A DNA stretch of 64,000 nt from Hepsetus odoe (GCA_017165825.1 CM029380.1:4236243-4300242); one strand, 5' to 3'; positions 24,690-36,176 are shown, counted from the first letter of the stretch. The notes: generated from the sequence alone by a model not told the origin. Numbers and translations are program-made.

Positions 24690-24945
24690 TATTAGTGTTT
24701 CTAAAATAGTGTTTACTATTTTAGTAGGTTTATTATTGTTTGGTATTTTAGTGTTAGTAGGTTTGTTAGTGTTTTAATATTAGTTTGTTGGGGTTTTAGT
24801 GTTGGTGGGTTTTTAGAGTCGGTGGGGTTTTTTGTGTCGCTGGGTTTGTAGGTGTTTGAGTGTTGGTGGGGTTTTTGGTGGTTTTTAGTGTTGGTGGGGT
24901 TTTTTGTGGTTTTAGTGTTAGTGGATTGGTGTTTAAGGATTTTCA
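24690..24945 (+). repeat. GT-rich degenerate minisatellite
   Basis: Loosely tandem units resembling TTTTAGTGTTGGTGGGG, with G content rising from left (TTTTAGTGTTAGTAGG) to right (TTTTAGTGTTGGTGGGG). The plus strand is nearly free of C through most of it. Minus-strand frames (TKNPTNTKN repeats) are by-products. Confidence 0.75.
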
Positions 24946-25086
24946 TGTTTGTTGGACACGCTTTGTTGGAGTGTGTTGGTGTTTTGCTACTTGTGGAAAT
25001 GGAGACAGACAGGTTAATCAGTCTAATCCTGAGCCTGTGGCGTTGCCCACTGCTCCGTACGGAGGGATTTCAGCCACAGCTCACAC

Positions 25087-25090
<4 letters not shown>

Positions 25091-25133
<43 letters not shown>
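25091..25133. repeat. (CT)n microsatellite
   Basis: About 21 CT units. Confidence 0.95.
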
Positions 25134-25135
<2 letters not shown>

Positions 25136-25278
25136 GATTAGTAGGTTCATCAGTAGTTGAGGTAGTAGTTGTCTGTAGCGATTCCCTTTGATCTGATGTT
25201 AGTAAAAGGTGGCTTAAAGCTACTCCCTCTTTTCTAAGAGGAAGTTTCTCCAGGGCTTCTGCCAGGAAATAACTCCCT

Positions 25279-25309
25279 GCAACACACACACACACACACA
25301 CACACACAA
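25279..25309. repeat. (CA)n microsatellite
   Basis: About 14 CA units. Confidence 0.9.
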
Positions 25310-27446
25310 GCCCTTAATCTCTTAATATGTGTTGGGTGTGTTTACTATGGCGTGTAAGGTCAGTACTGTCTGACTTCCCTCCCCTTTCCTTCCAGGGAAA
25401 GACTGTAAATAAGTGAAACATTCTTTTTTAAAATGGTTTTAAAGGTGTTTTTTTTAAAGGTGTTTTATCTGCCGTTCAAACTTATTAAATGTTAAACAAT
25501 GCATATTGTAACACAGAGTGTATCGAGTGTAGTTTTCAAAGTTTGATTTAGTCATGTTTTTGCCATATCACTCACCCCAGATCAATGGAACACACTCGGA
25601 AGACTCTTCTCATAAAAACCAGCGCACCTGCTTATTTGACTGCTGTTATAAATGTGTTGAATCAGTGTGTTTTCTGTCTAGGGGAATTATTGAGTGGTAT
25701 CAGCTGTAGGCTACATTTAAGCAATATAAATGTACAAAGTAATGGAGATCAGATTGAAAAAATGTTGAAATTTCCCTTTAAAGTGCACAGGGGGTCTCCG
25801 GGAGGGACCTGCGGGCCAACTCCCCGCTGCCCCTTGACCTCCTCTGTTTGCTGGGGGGTTTGCAGTTTGTGAAACATTTTGTGAAAACCCACGGCGGGCA
25901 GCTTGCTTTGATATTGGTCTGGATGGAGGATGCTGCGGAATGTGTCGTATCATCCTCGCCCTGTCCCATGATGGCCGCCGGCCGGCCCAAACAATGGCTA
26001 CTCTTTAGAGGACCACGGGCGTCATCCCTGTGTTCGCCTCAATGGGGTTTATTGTACATCTGTATGTGTATGTGAGAGAGAGTCAGATCAGTGACTAATC
26101 TCATCTTGTTTACAGTTTACTTGCACTTTTCTTTTTCAATTTCTTGCAAAACCTTTGCCTATTTTTGTTTGTCACTGTAGCCGTCATAGTATTGACAAAT
26201 GGCTTAGCAGTCAGAACTGTTAAGTCAGCTGTCACAATTGTACTGGGTTACATTTAAGCAGTGGCCATCTGTTTGCTCAGTGATTTACATTTTATCACAT
26301 TTCTTTGAGAAAAATAAAAATCAAGCTAATGAGCGAGTAAATTATATTTTTAACTTATACAGCAAAAAACTTCATCCTGCTAGTTTTATCCCCAGAAGAG
26401 TCTCATGAAGGCTGTAGTTTAAGTGAGGGGGGAAACCTACAGGACTTTTTCATTTATAATCATAAGTTTGATTAGTTTGTTTTGCTTGGAAAAAAACGAT
26501 TCTTGAATTGATAAACTTTTTTAAAAGCCCAATTTATTTTTGGTAGATACAGCAAAGCCACTCCCATTAGTTCATCCTGCAAGAGATGAACAGAAAGCCT
26601 TATGTATCAGATTAAACACCAACATTTTAAGTGTGTGACAGTAGAATCAATGACATTTTGATTCAAAGTGGCTGGGACTAATTCTTAGAAGAAGAAAAAA
26701 ACACGCTAGACCATCTGGAACTCCTAGATACCTCACTGACTGCAAATGAGACCTGTGCTAAAACCAGGTATCAGTGAGCAGCTAGATATGTTGTGTAATC
26801 AGGCTTGCAAATCTGGAATCACATCATTAATGAAAATAACTCTCAACTTAAGAATTACATGCAGCTCAGTCTCCTGTAATCTTCATTTGATGTTAAGGTA
26901 AAATTCCCTTTGACCATGATTTTAGTAATAGAGATCGGCCTTTTTGCTAATTTTCGTCGCAACATCCCATTTTCCATTGTAAACTGACTGAGCACATGCT
27001 AATTAGTCATCATTACTGCTTGGTATTCCCCTGGACTGTTGCCCATGCCACTACTTCCTCCTAGGCTTGTAACACCCCTTTTGGTTCTTTATCAGCCTAT
27101 CAGCAACCATCATCACATTCACGAAAAAGGTGTTCTAGAACTTTAGCAAAAGCGCCCAACCACTAGAACCGCAGAGGAAGTTGGAGACAGGAAGCTGGGG
27201 CTGAAGTGTTGGCACTTTCACTAGTCCAGGTTCTTGTCAGAGAAAGGTAACTAGTACACGTGGTAGGAGGAATTAAAAACGGCTTTTGTGTGCATTTTTC
27301 TAAAAAACTAAAAGTAGTTCATTTGAGGCCTTCATTATCGTGTGCGCTCTTTAAAGTCCTACCTGCTTTACAGTTTTAATAAATTATATAACCCCTAGTA
27401 TGACCTAATCCAAATCTTTTAACAGTTTCTTTTTTCTGTCTTCTAG

Positions 27447-27513
27447 ATCTGTGTGGTTTGGACGCGGCTCTCGTGGCATGACGACCACTAACAAGGGAAA
27501 CAAAGCCTTGAAG
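27447..27513 (+). CDS. mafg: mafg exon 2: short 5'UTR piece plus first 12 codons
   Basis: A pyrimidine-rich acceptor (CTGTCTTCTAG) ends at 27446. The exon carries 31 nt of 5'UTR, the ATG at 27478 and twelve codons (MTTTNKGNKALK), ending at AAG before GTCTGC. The peptide matches the known N-terminus of MafG, and this fixes the start that is missing from the larger downstream reading frame. The donor GTCTGC departs from GTRAGT at two positions (C at +3, C at +6). Because the coding start sits in exon 2, the upstream exon(s) are inferred to be non-coding. Confidence 0.93.
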
Positions 27514-28497
27514 GTCTGCCATCTTTCCTTTCTCTGCTGTTCACATGTGGAGAGAGTAAAAGGGCTCAGGGAGAACAGAGTTTCCCTTCTTTTAAGCGTT
27601 TCTTTAATGGGGGGAAAAAGCAGACTGTTTAGGCTTCTTTGTGGTTGTGATGTCACAAGCATGAACCATACAACCACTCCTTCAGTTTGCAGCAGTTTAC
27701 ACATTTACATATGCCCATTCTGGCTTCACCAGTTTTCCCTCATTTTATTTGAGAGAACTCATTTAGATAAATCAATCTGAAAGGCACAGCAGCAACAACC
27801 TGCAATTTAACGGTTGGGGTTAAAAAAAAAAAAAAATATGAACAAACAAAAATTAGTTATGAATGTTTAGTATATTAAACCTCATAAATAAGTCCTTGTC
27901 AGCAGGAATAAATAATAAAAACAGCATATCACCTCCATTTAAAAAAAATATTATCCTCTTATTTTTCATACTGCTTGTTCCTACTAATTTCCTGACCCAT
28001 CTCTCCCTTCTCTTCAGGTGAAGCGGGAGCCAGGTGAGAATGGCACGAGCCTTACGGATGACGAACTGGTGTCCATGTCGGTGCGTGAGCTGAACCAGCA
28101 TCTGCGTGGCCTGTCTAAGGAGGAAATTCTGCAGCTGAAACAGCGGCGGCGCACGCTGAAGAATCGTGGCTATGCTGCCAGCTGCCGCGTCAAACGTGTC
28201 ACGCAGAAGGAGGAGCTGGAGCGGCAGAAGGCCGAGTTGCAGCAAGAGGTGGAGAAGTTGGCCTCGGAGAATGCAAGCATGAAGGTGGAGCTGGACGCCC
28301 TGCGCTCAAAATATGAAGCACTACAGAGCTTCGCCAGGACTGTGGCCCGAGGGCCCGTGGCGCCGGTCACCAACTCGACCATGCCTGTATCCGCCCGTGG
28401 CCCACTGGCCTCCGTCATAGGGCCCCTCGTACCGGGCAAGGTGGGGGCTACAAGTGTCATAACGATAGTCAAGTCCAAAACGGACGCAAGGTCTTAG
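27478..28497 (+). CDS. mafg: Small Maf bZIP transcription factor MafG (two coding exons)
   Basis: Small Maf proteins lack a transactivation domain. They homodimerise as repressors or pair with CNC proteins (NRF2, NF-E2 p45, BACH) at MARE/ARE sites in the nucleus. The coding sequence joins 27478-27513 (ATG, MTTTNKGNKALK) to 28018-28497 (TAG stop) in phase 0; the donor is AAG|GTCTGC and the acceptor is TTCTCTTCAG. The product is 171 residues. In order it has a VKRE sumoylation-type motif at K14, the Maf extended homology region (about 24-50, containing ELNQHLRGL), the basic region KQRRRTLKNRGYAASCR (about 53-69) and a leucine zipper (about 76-110). It ends TSVITIVKSKTDARS, the MafG-type tail, which separates it from MafK and MafF. 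Mammalian MafG is 162 residues; the extra nine lie between PVAP and ARGPL. Teleosts carry two mafg copies and I cannot say which this is. Confidence 0.97.
28018..28497 (+). CDS. mafg: mafg exon 3: DNA-binding region, leucine zipper and C-terminus
   Basis: The exon begins after TTCTCTTCAG with GTGAAGCGGGAGCC (VKREP) and runs open for 159 codons to TAG. It contains the whole EHR-basic-zipper core in one exon, as expected for small maf genes. Its GC content and codon use are far higher in GC than the flanking AT-rich DNA. The GTG is an internal valine and is not an initiation codon. Confidence 0.97.
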   Translation: MKREPGENGTSLTDDELVSMSVRELNQHLRGLSKEEILQLKQRRRTLKNRGYAASCRVKRVTQKEELERQKAELQQEVEKLASENASMKVELDALRSKYEALQSFARTVARGPVAPVTNSTMPVSARGPLASVIGPLVPGKVGATSVITIVKSKTDARS

Positions 28498-31107
28498 TAC
28501 AGGCCAGGATTTGGCGCAAGAGGTTTGGTCAGTGCATCACAATTAAGGCACACCCGACTGAGGGTCAAAAGGTCAAATTGGTACAAATTTCACTCCACCA
28601 GATGGGAGACAGAGGTGAAGGACATCCTAATAATACCGCTCTCTGATGTGGTGAGTCCAGCCTCTTTTCTGTACACAGTTCTAAAAAGGATGAGCCCACA
28701 TTACGGACACTTCATTTTAAAACACCAGGGCTTCCATCTCCAAATTAAGAGAAAAATTGAGAAAAGATGCAGCAAATCTGTTTTAGTGGATTTCCCAAAT
28801 GACTGCGGTGAGCGCTGTGTTTATATAGTGTTCGGTTTTTGTACGATATTGTTTGACTTTAGGGCCCAAGTGTATTTTCTGTGTTTTGTTTTTATGACAT
28901 TTTGTGACTTTTATGCAGAGTTTTAAGATTTGTTGTGTTTTGAATATGCTGTATTTTGCTGTTTTCCGTCCTTTCGTATTTTGGAGGAGTCGCAAAACAA
29001 CACTGATTTCAAGAAAACGTAGACTTTTCATATTCTTCTCCACATCCTGCTTAGAATCTGGACAAAGAGAAAAGGCGAGGTTATTTTTCATGAGAAATAC
29101 TATAGAGTTGGTTCAGTTAGACGATTTGGACGACTTGTTCAGGGGCCTGTTTCTGAAGCATCAGGAAGAATCGGTGCTGATGCGGGGTTGGCTTCCTCTC
29201 TTGTTTATACTGATCTTCAGTCAAAAATTTGATCCTGCATCAAGTCCGAGACGTTTCAGATCGCCAGTCCCGAACATGCTCAGCTGTACACATCAGCATC
29301 CCTTTACCTGTGCCTAATGTTGTGCACTGACCAGCCACTGCTGAAAAGGGAGACAGGAGGATTGTGTGCTGATGTTGTTCGTATGGTAGCTATCAGGATA
29401 TCTGAGACCAGTTTATGTGATTGGGTAGTCCTTTTTTCAGGAGAAATAAAGTATTTATTTCTTTTTTTTTTTAAGAAGATCGTTGGCGAGGCAATAAGAT
29501 ATTTCTGTTGTGAAAAGCTAAACTGCTGATTTCTGTTCTTTTCTCATGTTTTACATTGCTAATGCTGGCAAAATAACGTATTAGCCATTTGTGTTCCTTT
29601 TAAAAGTATAACCTTCTTGCTGATTAGTTCAGCAAGTTGTCCATTTTTGCCTTTCAGTACCTCCAGAAAGAGATTTGTTTTCTCTTATTGGTTTGCCATG
29701 TTTAAAAATGTGAAGAAAAGTTTTTAAAAAGGTTGATCATCATTTAAAAAATATGAAAACAACACTTCTCAAATTGAAACGGGGACTATCTGGTTGCATA
29801 AACCGGTGAACTCTCACAAGCTTTACCATGAATCTGTCGCTGTGACGTTGCGTAACGTATTCTAAGAATCTTTGTCTATATGGTGGAGTCTTGAATTTTA
29901 TATAAAAAACACATAGAGAATCTTGCATTATTTATAAAACATTTAAAAAAGAATATAAAGTTGTTTGATATCTTTTTTGCAATTGTACCAAAAGTGGCTT
30001 AACTATTGAAGTCGATAGCTTTTTCTAGTGACTAGGCGCGTAAAACTGTGGACTAGCGCGTGTGGTGTGACGTGTAAGTGATAAGGTGATGGTACTGTTC
30101 ACTATTTTTGGATGTGACGCTCTTCTGTTCTTCTTTTTGGCCAAACCCAGGTGATGGACACTCGTTACCCACAATCCTCCAGTCCTCCCCAGCCCGTGCA
30201 GATGCTTGAAACGGGAATTTATTTAAGTCTGGTCTCAATCAGAGTAACTCATTTTGCTGCTCCCCAGAATTGGCCTTTGGGGGTCGGTTAGTTCCAAAAC
30301 TGAGCAATAGGTCGCAGAAGAAGTGAACTTACTCATTCTTGCCTCCTCCTCGTCTCTGGCATGTTGGAGCGGTTTAATCTCTGCATCAAGGCTGGCAAAT
30401 GTGCAGTCAAGTGCTCTAATGCCAAAGGGACTGGACACAGTTTCCTCAGCATCAGCATGACGGGTCTTTGTGCCCTATTTAGTAACAACTACTCTTACTA
30501 TATTTGTATTCCTCTTACAGAAAAAAAGCAGTTGTCTGAGAAATGTGAGCTAGAAGCAATTGGAGAAAAAATTCTCAGGAAAGTGGAACTACATTGAGGG
30601 TTTGTGGGGTACGAGTAATGGATCCTGCTGTCTCACCACCTCTGTTTGGTAGTCCTTTTTTTTGTGATGTGTAATTTTTATATTTTTGGTGTAAAATGTT
30701 TCTATGGTAGATTATATTTTAATGTATGTATGTTCTTTTTTGTTTTTGTTTTGTTTCTTTTGGGGGAGGGGTTATCTGTCATTTTCTTTAAATGCCAGGG
30801 AAGTGACACTGCACTGATTTCAACAAAGCAAAACAAAAGCAATGAGTTCTCTTTACTCCTGTCATCTTTTCGAAAAGGTCCTGCTGCTTCATTCATGCTA
30901 GAGAATTGCAGCGGATGTTTCGGGGTCGGGGTGCTGAGTGCATCTGGTTCAGCCACTGAATGCTCCTTGAACTGCAGGTTGAGGGAGTGCTATGAAAGTG
31001 TTTTTGTAGGAAGAAAAAACAAAAAAAAATCGTCGAAGGTCACGCCTTTTCACCTTATACTGAGTAAATGGTATACGCGCACTGTAATGGATGCAGAAAT
31101 GGTACTG

Positions 31108-31109
<2 letters not shown>

Positions 31110-31141
<32 letters not shown>
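31110..31141. repeat. Poly-T tract
   Basis: More than 30 consecutive T bases within the inferred mafg 3'UTR. Confidence 0.9.
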
Positions 31142-33398
31142 CTCGCAAAGATGTTCTAAAAAAGTTAAAACGCTGGTAAGTTTAATGCCCTACTTTGCTT
31201 AAATAGGTCTTAAAAAGCCTTACACCAACCAAAAAATTAATTTTCCTCAGTCCTGACAAGCTTAGACTGCGCTTTTTTACAATGTTACTGTCTACGTAAT
31301 TTGGATTTTTGTAGTTTCCACCTCTTGCATCGAGGGCCCCAGTGTTTTCAGGGCTCCAACACACCTGATTCACCTCTAGAAGGGCTTCATAATTAGCAAA
31401 TGAACTGAACCAGATGTGTTAGAGTTTCAAAAAGCAATGCAGTGGCTCTGCATCCAGGTTCAAAACCAATTTTTCGCCTAACAATGAGTGACAATCTGAA
31501 CAGAACCACACAGTACACGACTGCTATTGTCCTACAATCAGAAACCTGTTTGTTTTTTTACGTTTTTAAAGATCCACTGGGCAATATTATCATAATATTA
31601 ATGCGTCGAACAGAGGGTGTAGCTTGAAACATGCCATGGCTTTTGCTACTTGAACAGCCCCAAACGGAAGCCGAATGCAAAGACCTTAAAACACTCATAC
31701 AGTTTTGACTGTATCAGCTGTCGTTTTACGGAAATGTTTTTCTCAACATTCATTTATCGCAGTCCAGCCAGGTCAGGTTTTGCTTGCGTTTGAAAGTAAA
31801 CCGGCCAATCATGTTTGGCGGAAGGAAATACTATTAGGCTTTATGTATTTTGAGCTCCTCTCAAGCTGCACTTATCTGGCATTTAGGTATGGATAAATAT
31901 TGTAGTTTATATTTCTATGGATTTTTTTTTTTTTTTATATCAATGTAAATCTGGAAAACGAACTTCCTCTGACTGGTTAATCTGTGAAATTGTTCTGTAA
32001 TGGAGTCTTTGGTCCATTTTGGCGTTGCTTTCGTAACTAATGGTAGCGTTCTCCTATTGGCTGTGGCAGTTCCGTGGCGTTGTCCGACATAATGTGAGCA
32101 GTGTTTTAAGGGTTTAAAAATAATTTTACTAGCTTACTAGCAAACAATGACGTGCTCCTCGTGCTTGTGTTCCAGGTAGCGCCACCATGCCTACTACACT
32201 CCTCCTCTTCCCTCCTTCATTTCCTCTTCCCTCTTCGGGAGAGGATGAGTGGCTTGGCTTGTTCACGTACGTCATTGTTGTCGTCATCGTGGTGACTTGG
32301 TGTAGAAGTGAACATATGAATTATATGCAAATTAGCGGGCAGTAGGGAGGGCCCTTGCTAGGATTTTCTTTCTTCATATTTTATTTATTTATTTTTTTAA
32401 AGTTTCTGTAAGCTCTGAGAGCAAAGGATGCCATTTATTCATTCTTTTCTATTATGCTAGACTTGCTCCGAAAAGCTGTATCAAAGGCAATGCTCATCGC
32501 AACAATCTAACATTTATACTTCCTACATTTATTTTTCTGCTGCTCTTTAATGTAAGCGCCTGTAATTTTTCACCTGTTCGACATTGTGCTCGTCCCAGTA
32601 ATCGAATGCAAATGCAAAGTGAGACAATCCTGGGAACAGCAGGCAGAATTGGCTTTGTCTTTGATGATCAACTTCCTGAGAGGAACCACCAGCTTTTATT
32701 CAGAAGACCTCAAGCCAAGCCACGGTCGGCTCTTTGTCAGCAGATCAATATAAAAGGATGCCCTGAGCAAGCGCAGTCAAGTCTCAAGTGTCCAGTTCTG
32801 TTGCTGGGCGCACCATGGGCACTACCCTAAAAACGCAAGACTTTGTCCTACTTCTTCAGGAGTGTAACTATTAGTGTGTTACCCACGCTGGGCTCCTCAA
32901 ATGCATTGTATCAAATGACTTTTATTCGCTCTTGCCTTGCTGATAGCCCAGATGTGTTTCTGGCCTGCCACGTTCCCCATAGAGTTTTACTTTAGGCCTC
33001 CTGGGACAAGCATTAAGAGATTTCATTTCTGGGCAAAGACAAATGAGTCTTAAATCTTCAAAGAGGCTTTTTGCGTGGCCCTCGTTCGTTAAGGTTTAAC
33101 AAAGAAACCCAGTTTTCTTCCCCCTCTTCTAACTTCTAACTGCCATACTTGTTTTCAGAGGTTTAAATGATTAACTTCTTATCGCACTGCTATTGCAACT
33201 GTTAACGTCTCTGCCATCGCTGTTTTGGATGTGCTTATCACGCCACATGCCGTTTCTTCTACTTCCACCGCTCGTAAATCAATTCAAACAAGGACCTCCA
33301 CACACCTGACTTTTAAATTTTTTTTTTTTTTTTCTTTCGTACTGATGGAAGGAAATGTTTGTATGTTTGTATGCAGCACTTGGGAGAAGTGTGTTTGT

Positions 33399-33400
<2 letters not shown>

Positions 33401-33429
<29 letters not shown>
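33401..33429. repeat. Poly-T tract
   Basis: About 29 consecutive T bases within the inferred mafg 3'UTR. Confidence 0.9.
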
Positions 33430-33931
33430 CCTCTGACCAATGTTTGTAACTCTTATTTTGTTTGTCCATTTGTCCCTCCCCTGTTCTTCTCTGCTTCCAC
33501 ATTGTCCATGTCAACCAGTGAGCTGAAGACTGCAAAGGACTAACCTGATCTTAGATCATAGGAGCAATGTTTCAATGTTGTCCCAAAGTACACAGTGAAA
33601 AATTTCAAGCTATAAAATTGTGAGTTAATGACCATGGAAAGTAACATTTTTGTCTATCGGTAATAAAAAGAAATGTTTTTTTTTTCTGTATGGGGTGTAA
33701 TAAATTCTATCACAGTACTTTGTATGGGAAATATACAGTAAAAGTCCATTTAATTGTAAGTATTTATCAACTAAGTTATTGTACTTTTTGCAATTTGTAG
33801 ATAAGTAATATAATGTATTGGTATATAATAATGAAATTAACTGTATCAGTCAGTCTGGGGCGTCTTTTAATTTATTGATGTATATACTGTATGTTTGTTG
33901 ATATACAGCTTACTTTATTTTGTATATGACC

Positions 33932-33937
33932 AATAAA
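33932..33937 (+). terminator. mafg: Candidate mafg polyadenylation signal
   Basis: A canonical AATAAA, followed about 20-30 bp later by a GTGGTCCATCTGTTGCTTTTGG downstream element. It is the last strong signal before the next CpG-rich block. Confidence 0.5.
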
Positions 33938-34007
33938 TACAGTTTTGAAAAACAGCGGTGGTCCATCTGTTGCTTTTGGGGTAGGGGTAGACTTTTCAGA
34001 TGGTATA

Positions 34008-34010
<3 letters not shown>

Positions 34011-34047
<37 letters not shown>
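34011..34047. repeat. (GT)n microsatellite
   Basis: About 18 GT units just past the inferred mafg 3' end. Confidence 0.95.
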
Positions 34048-34048
<1 letters not shown>

Positions 34049-34194
34049 ACTGTGACCTAATTCATCACATTAACAATCTCGTGAATTGGGCACTTTTTAA
34101 TTTTCTTGTTTCATGAATATCTCCTCCAGGTTTTATTGTATTGTATTTTCTAAGGAACCTATAAAAAGCTGGGAGATGTAGCAGAGGATGACCT

Positions 34195-34375
34195 AGTTGG
34201 AACAACCTCTCGGCGGACGTATTTTTGGCCTGACATTAGTAAAACATGACACAGTCAGCGGGGATTGGCTGGGCGCGCTCTCGCTGCTTCTCAGGGTGCG
34301 CGCTCGGCTCTGCGCGCTCCCGGCTCCTCGGGGACGCGCCGCCATTCGTCCATCTGTCCTCGAGTGAGTGAATGA
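34195..34375. promoter_or_regulatory. CpG-rich block with CCAAT box between mafg and ccp110
   Basis: GC and CpG content jump for about 180 bp (GCGCGCTC words, GGACGCGCCGCCATTCG). An inverted CCAAT box (ATTGGCTGGGCG) is at about 34265. A donor-like TCGA|GTGAGTGAATG lies at about 34365. It may be a distal ccp110 start, a divergent non-coding transcript or an isolated CpG island; the sequence does not decide. Confidence 0.4.
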
Positions 34376-35029
34376 GGTGGACATTTATTACACGGTCAGA
34401 TAACGACCTTGATGCTCAGATGAAATGGACGTCTCGCACTTGGATGGGATTTACAGCGTCTTTGTGCAGGCTGTGGAGACCCCGAGACTTACACACACAC
34501 ACACACACCATAAATTAGTAAATTGGGGTTGACTGTTTTTTTCCCCTCTCTTACACAAATACATCCCTGAATTGTTTTTAGTCCAGATCTGCCTCTAAAC
34601 TACAGCATGGAAGAGATTCCTCCGCACTAATTCCATACACATTTTCCTCCAGATATGATCTAAATGCTGACTATTCAAGTGTTGCTCCTCTTTGCAAAAA
34701 GAGCTTTAGTAACACTATAAGAATCTGTTTCTTTTCTTCAGGGCTGTAAGACTGCATTAATATTCTTGCCTTTTAATTTCCCTGTAGTGCTGCTATCCTG
34801 TAACTGACCCAGTTGACCACAATATTCCTCTGGAAATCTGGGAACGTTTCATTGCCGTTACTGCTCGTCCTACTCAGCTTCTTTCAGCAGAAGAAGAAGA
34901 ACAGATTTCAGATTTCAGAAGTGCAAAGCGCACTAGAGGTGATTTTTAGTTTCAGTTTCCTCCCAGCAGTTAAAAAAGATGCGTGTCAGGTGCATTGAGA
35001 TGCTTAATTGCCCCCTTTGTGTGACCTCT

Positions 35030-35050
35030 GTGTGTGTGTATGTGTGTGTT

Positions 35051-35098
<48 letters not shown>

Positions 35099-35175
35099 AC
35101 ACCACCTACAACCTGGTTAGGATAAGTGGCTTAGAGGATGGATGGATGGATGGAGGGATGGATGGATTCCAGTGT
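35030..35175. repeat. (GT)n-(GA)n microsatellite plus repeat tail (GGAT)n
   Basis: GT units change into GA units (35030-35095). Next come GGTTAGGATAAGTGGCTTAG and GATG tetramers, the usual 3' tail of the dispersed repeat also found at 13335-13605. Confidence 0.75.
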
Positions 35176-35639
35176 CCAATCAATATATATATAAACTTCA
35201 ATTCCAATATTAAACTAATAACAAAATTTCATATAGTATATAATTTACATAACATTATATAATATTATATATATAATATAGAATATATTAGATATAGTAT
35301 AAAGGTAAAGAATAGAATAGAATAATGATGTGGTCTGTATCTGCGCTGACTCGTTTTCATCCTTTGTTCTCCACAAGAGCGCTGGAGGTCTGTCAGTCCT
35401 CCAGGGGGCGCTGTGGCTGAAACACGAACACAATACTCTGGATGTTCTTTGCAAAACCCGCACCGGATCAGCCCCGCAGCGGGTTTTGATTATCGATACT
35501 CTGCCAAACTTGATGGGAAGACGTCCAAACTGCCTGAAGTAAATATATTACTGGCATTAATGAGGAATTTGAGTTAGAAAGTAGGCAATTCACTCAATTG
35601 TACTAAACAGCGTTCATATTTCGATGTAATAACGTTACA

Positions 35640-36176
35640 CACGCGATCCAGATCCGCGTCCGCGCGGAACTCCATGACGGCAAATACCAACGACCCAGCG
35701 TGACAGTTGGAGCGGCTAAAGCGTAAACAATCAGCCCGCTGCCGTTAAACGGGCGCAAACAACTTTCTGCTCCTGGTTTGTAAAAGTTGTTTAAACTCGT
35801 TGATAAAGTTGAGATGACTTTCGTCTCTTAAAGTGCTTTAAAGTCGAGCAAACCTTGAAAAATGGCTGCGCTTTTCTTGCAGCTAACGCTAATTTAGCAT
35901 TTAGCTATGCTGAAGAAGAAGTTGTAGCGGGATTCTGACAGAAAAACTAACGGAGGGAGTTTAAAACGACTTTTTGGATTTGGGAGATGCTTTTCTATTT
36001 AAAATGGACAAAAATGGTTAATAATTTGTTTAGGTTGGAGATATATGTGGCACTAAGTTTCACCCGTTAACGGTTTGCGTTGCCAGGCAGCGGTTTGTTT
36101 TGTCGGAACTACAAGTTTTTGTTGTTCTGTTGAAAAACAAAACCAAAAAACAGGCCAAACCTCTCATTTCTGCCAA
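35640..36176 (+). promoter_or_regulatory. ccp110: Probable ccp110 promoter and 5'UTR
   Basis: CpG-rich sequence (CGATCCAGATCCGCGTCCGC) directly precedes the ccp110 start by about 0.5 kb. The block GCTAACGCTAATTTAGC is at 35882-35898. TTCTTGCAG ending at 35882 could be an acceptor for an upstream non-coding exon. No TATA box is evident. Confidence 0.5.

Larger units (their letters stand above)
7324..27446 (+). other. mafg: Intron 1 of mafg (inferred), about 20 kb
   Basis: It is bounded by the exon 1 donor GTGAGTAAC and the acceptor TTCTAG before the coding exon. I see no other gene inside: open frames are short and most cross microsatellites. Contents include the CpG block at 8150-8600, two Tc1-like relics (11035-11582 and 21850-22330), a dispersed repeat (13335-13600), a GT-rich minisatellite (24690-24945) and many CT/GT tracts. 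Two repeat-free stretches (10010-10390 and 25785-26060) look like candidate conserved elements. If the alternative donor at 8309 is used, the intron is about 1 kb shorter. Confidence 0.55.
28498..33955 (+). other. mafg: Probable mafg 3'UTR
   Basis: No splice-bounded coding exon is seen between the mafg stop and 34 kb. Small maf mRNAs are known for long 3'UTRs. The best end signal is AATAAA at 33932-33937 in the context GACCAATAAATACAGTTTTG, giving cleavage near 33950. Weaker earlier AATAAA words exist, for example near 29447 and 33663. Poly-T runs lie at 31110-31141 and 33401-33429, and a perfect octamer ATGCAAAT at 32335-32342. Open frames in this stretch (up to about 177 codons) read through homopolymers and lack homology. 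Confidence 0.5.

Noticed and set aside
24716..24946. Asparagine/threonine/lysine/proline-rich minus-strand frame
   Set aside because: It is a by-product of the GT-rich minisatellite, without homology.
30646..31179. 177-codon frame in the mafg 3'UTR
   Set aside because: It runs through poly-T (a phenylalanine run), has no recognisable domain and lacks splice or conservation support.
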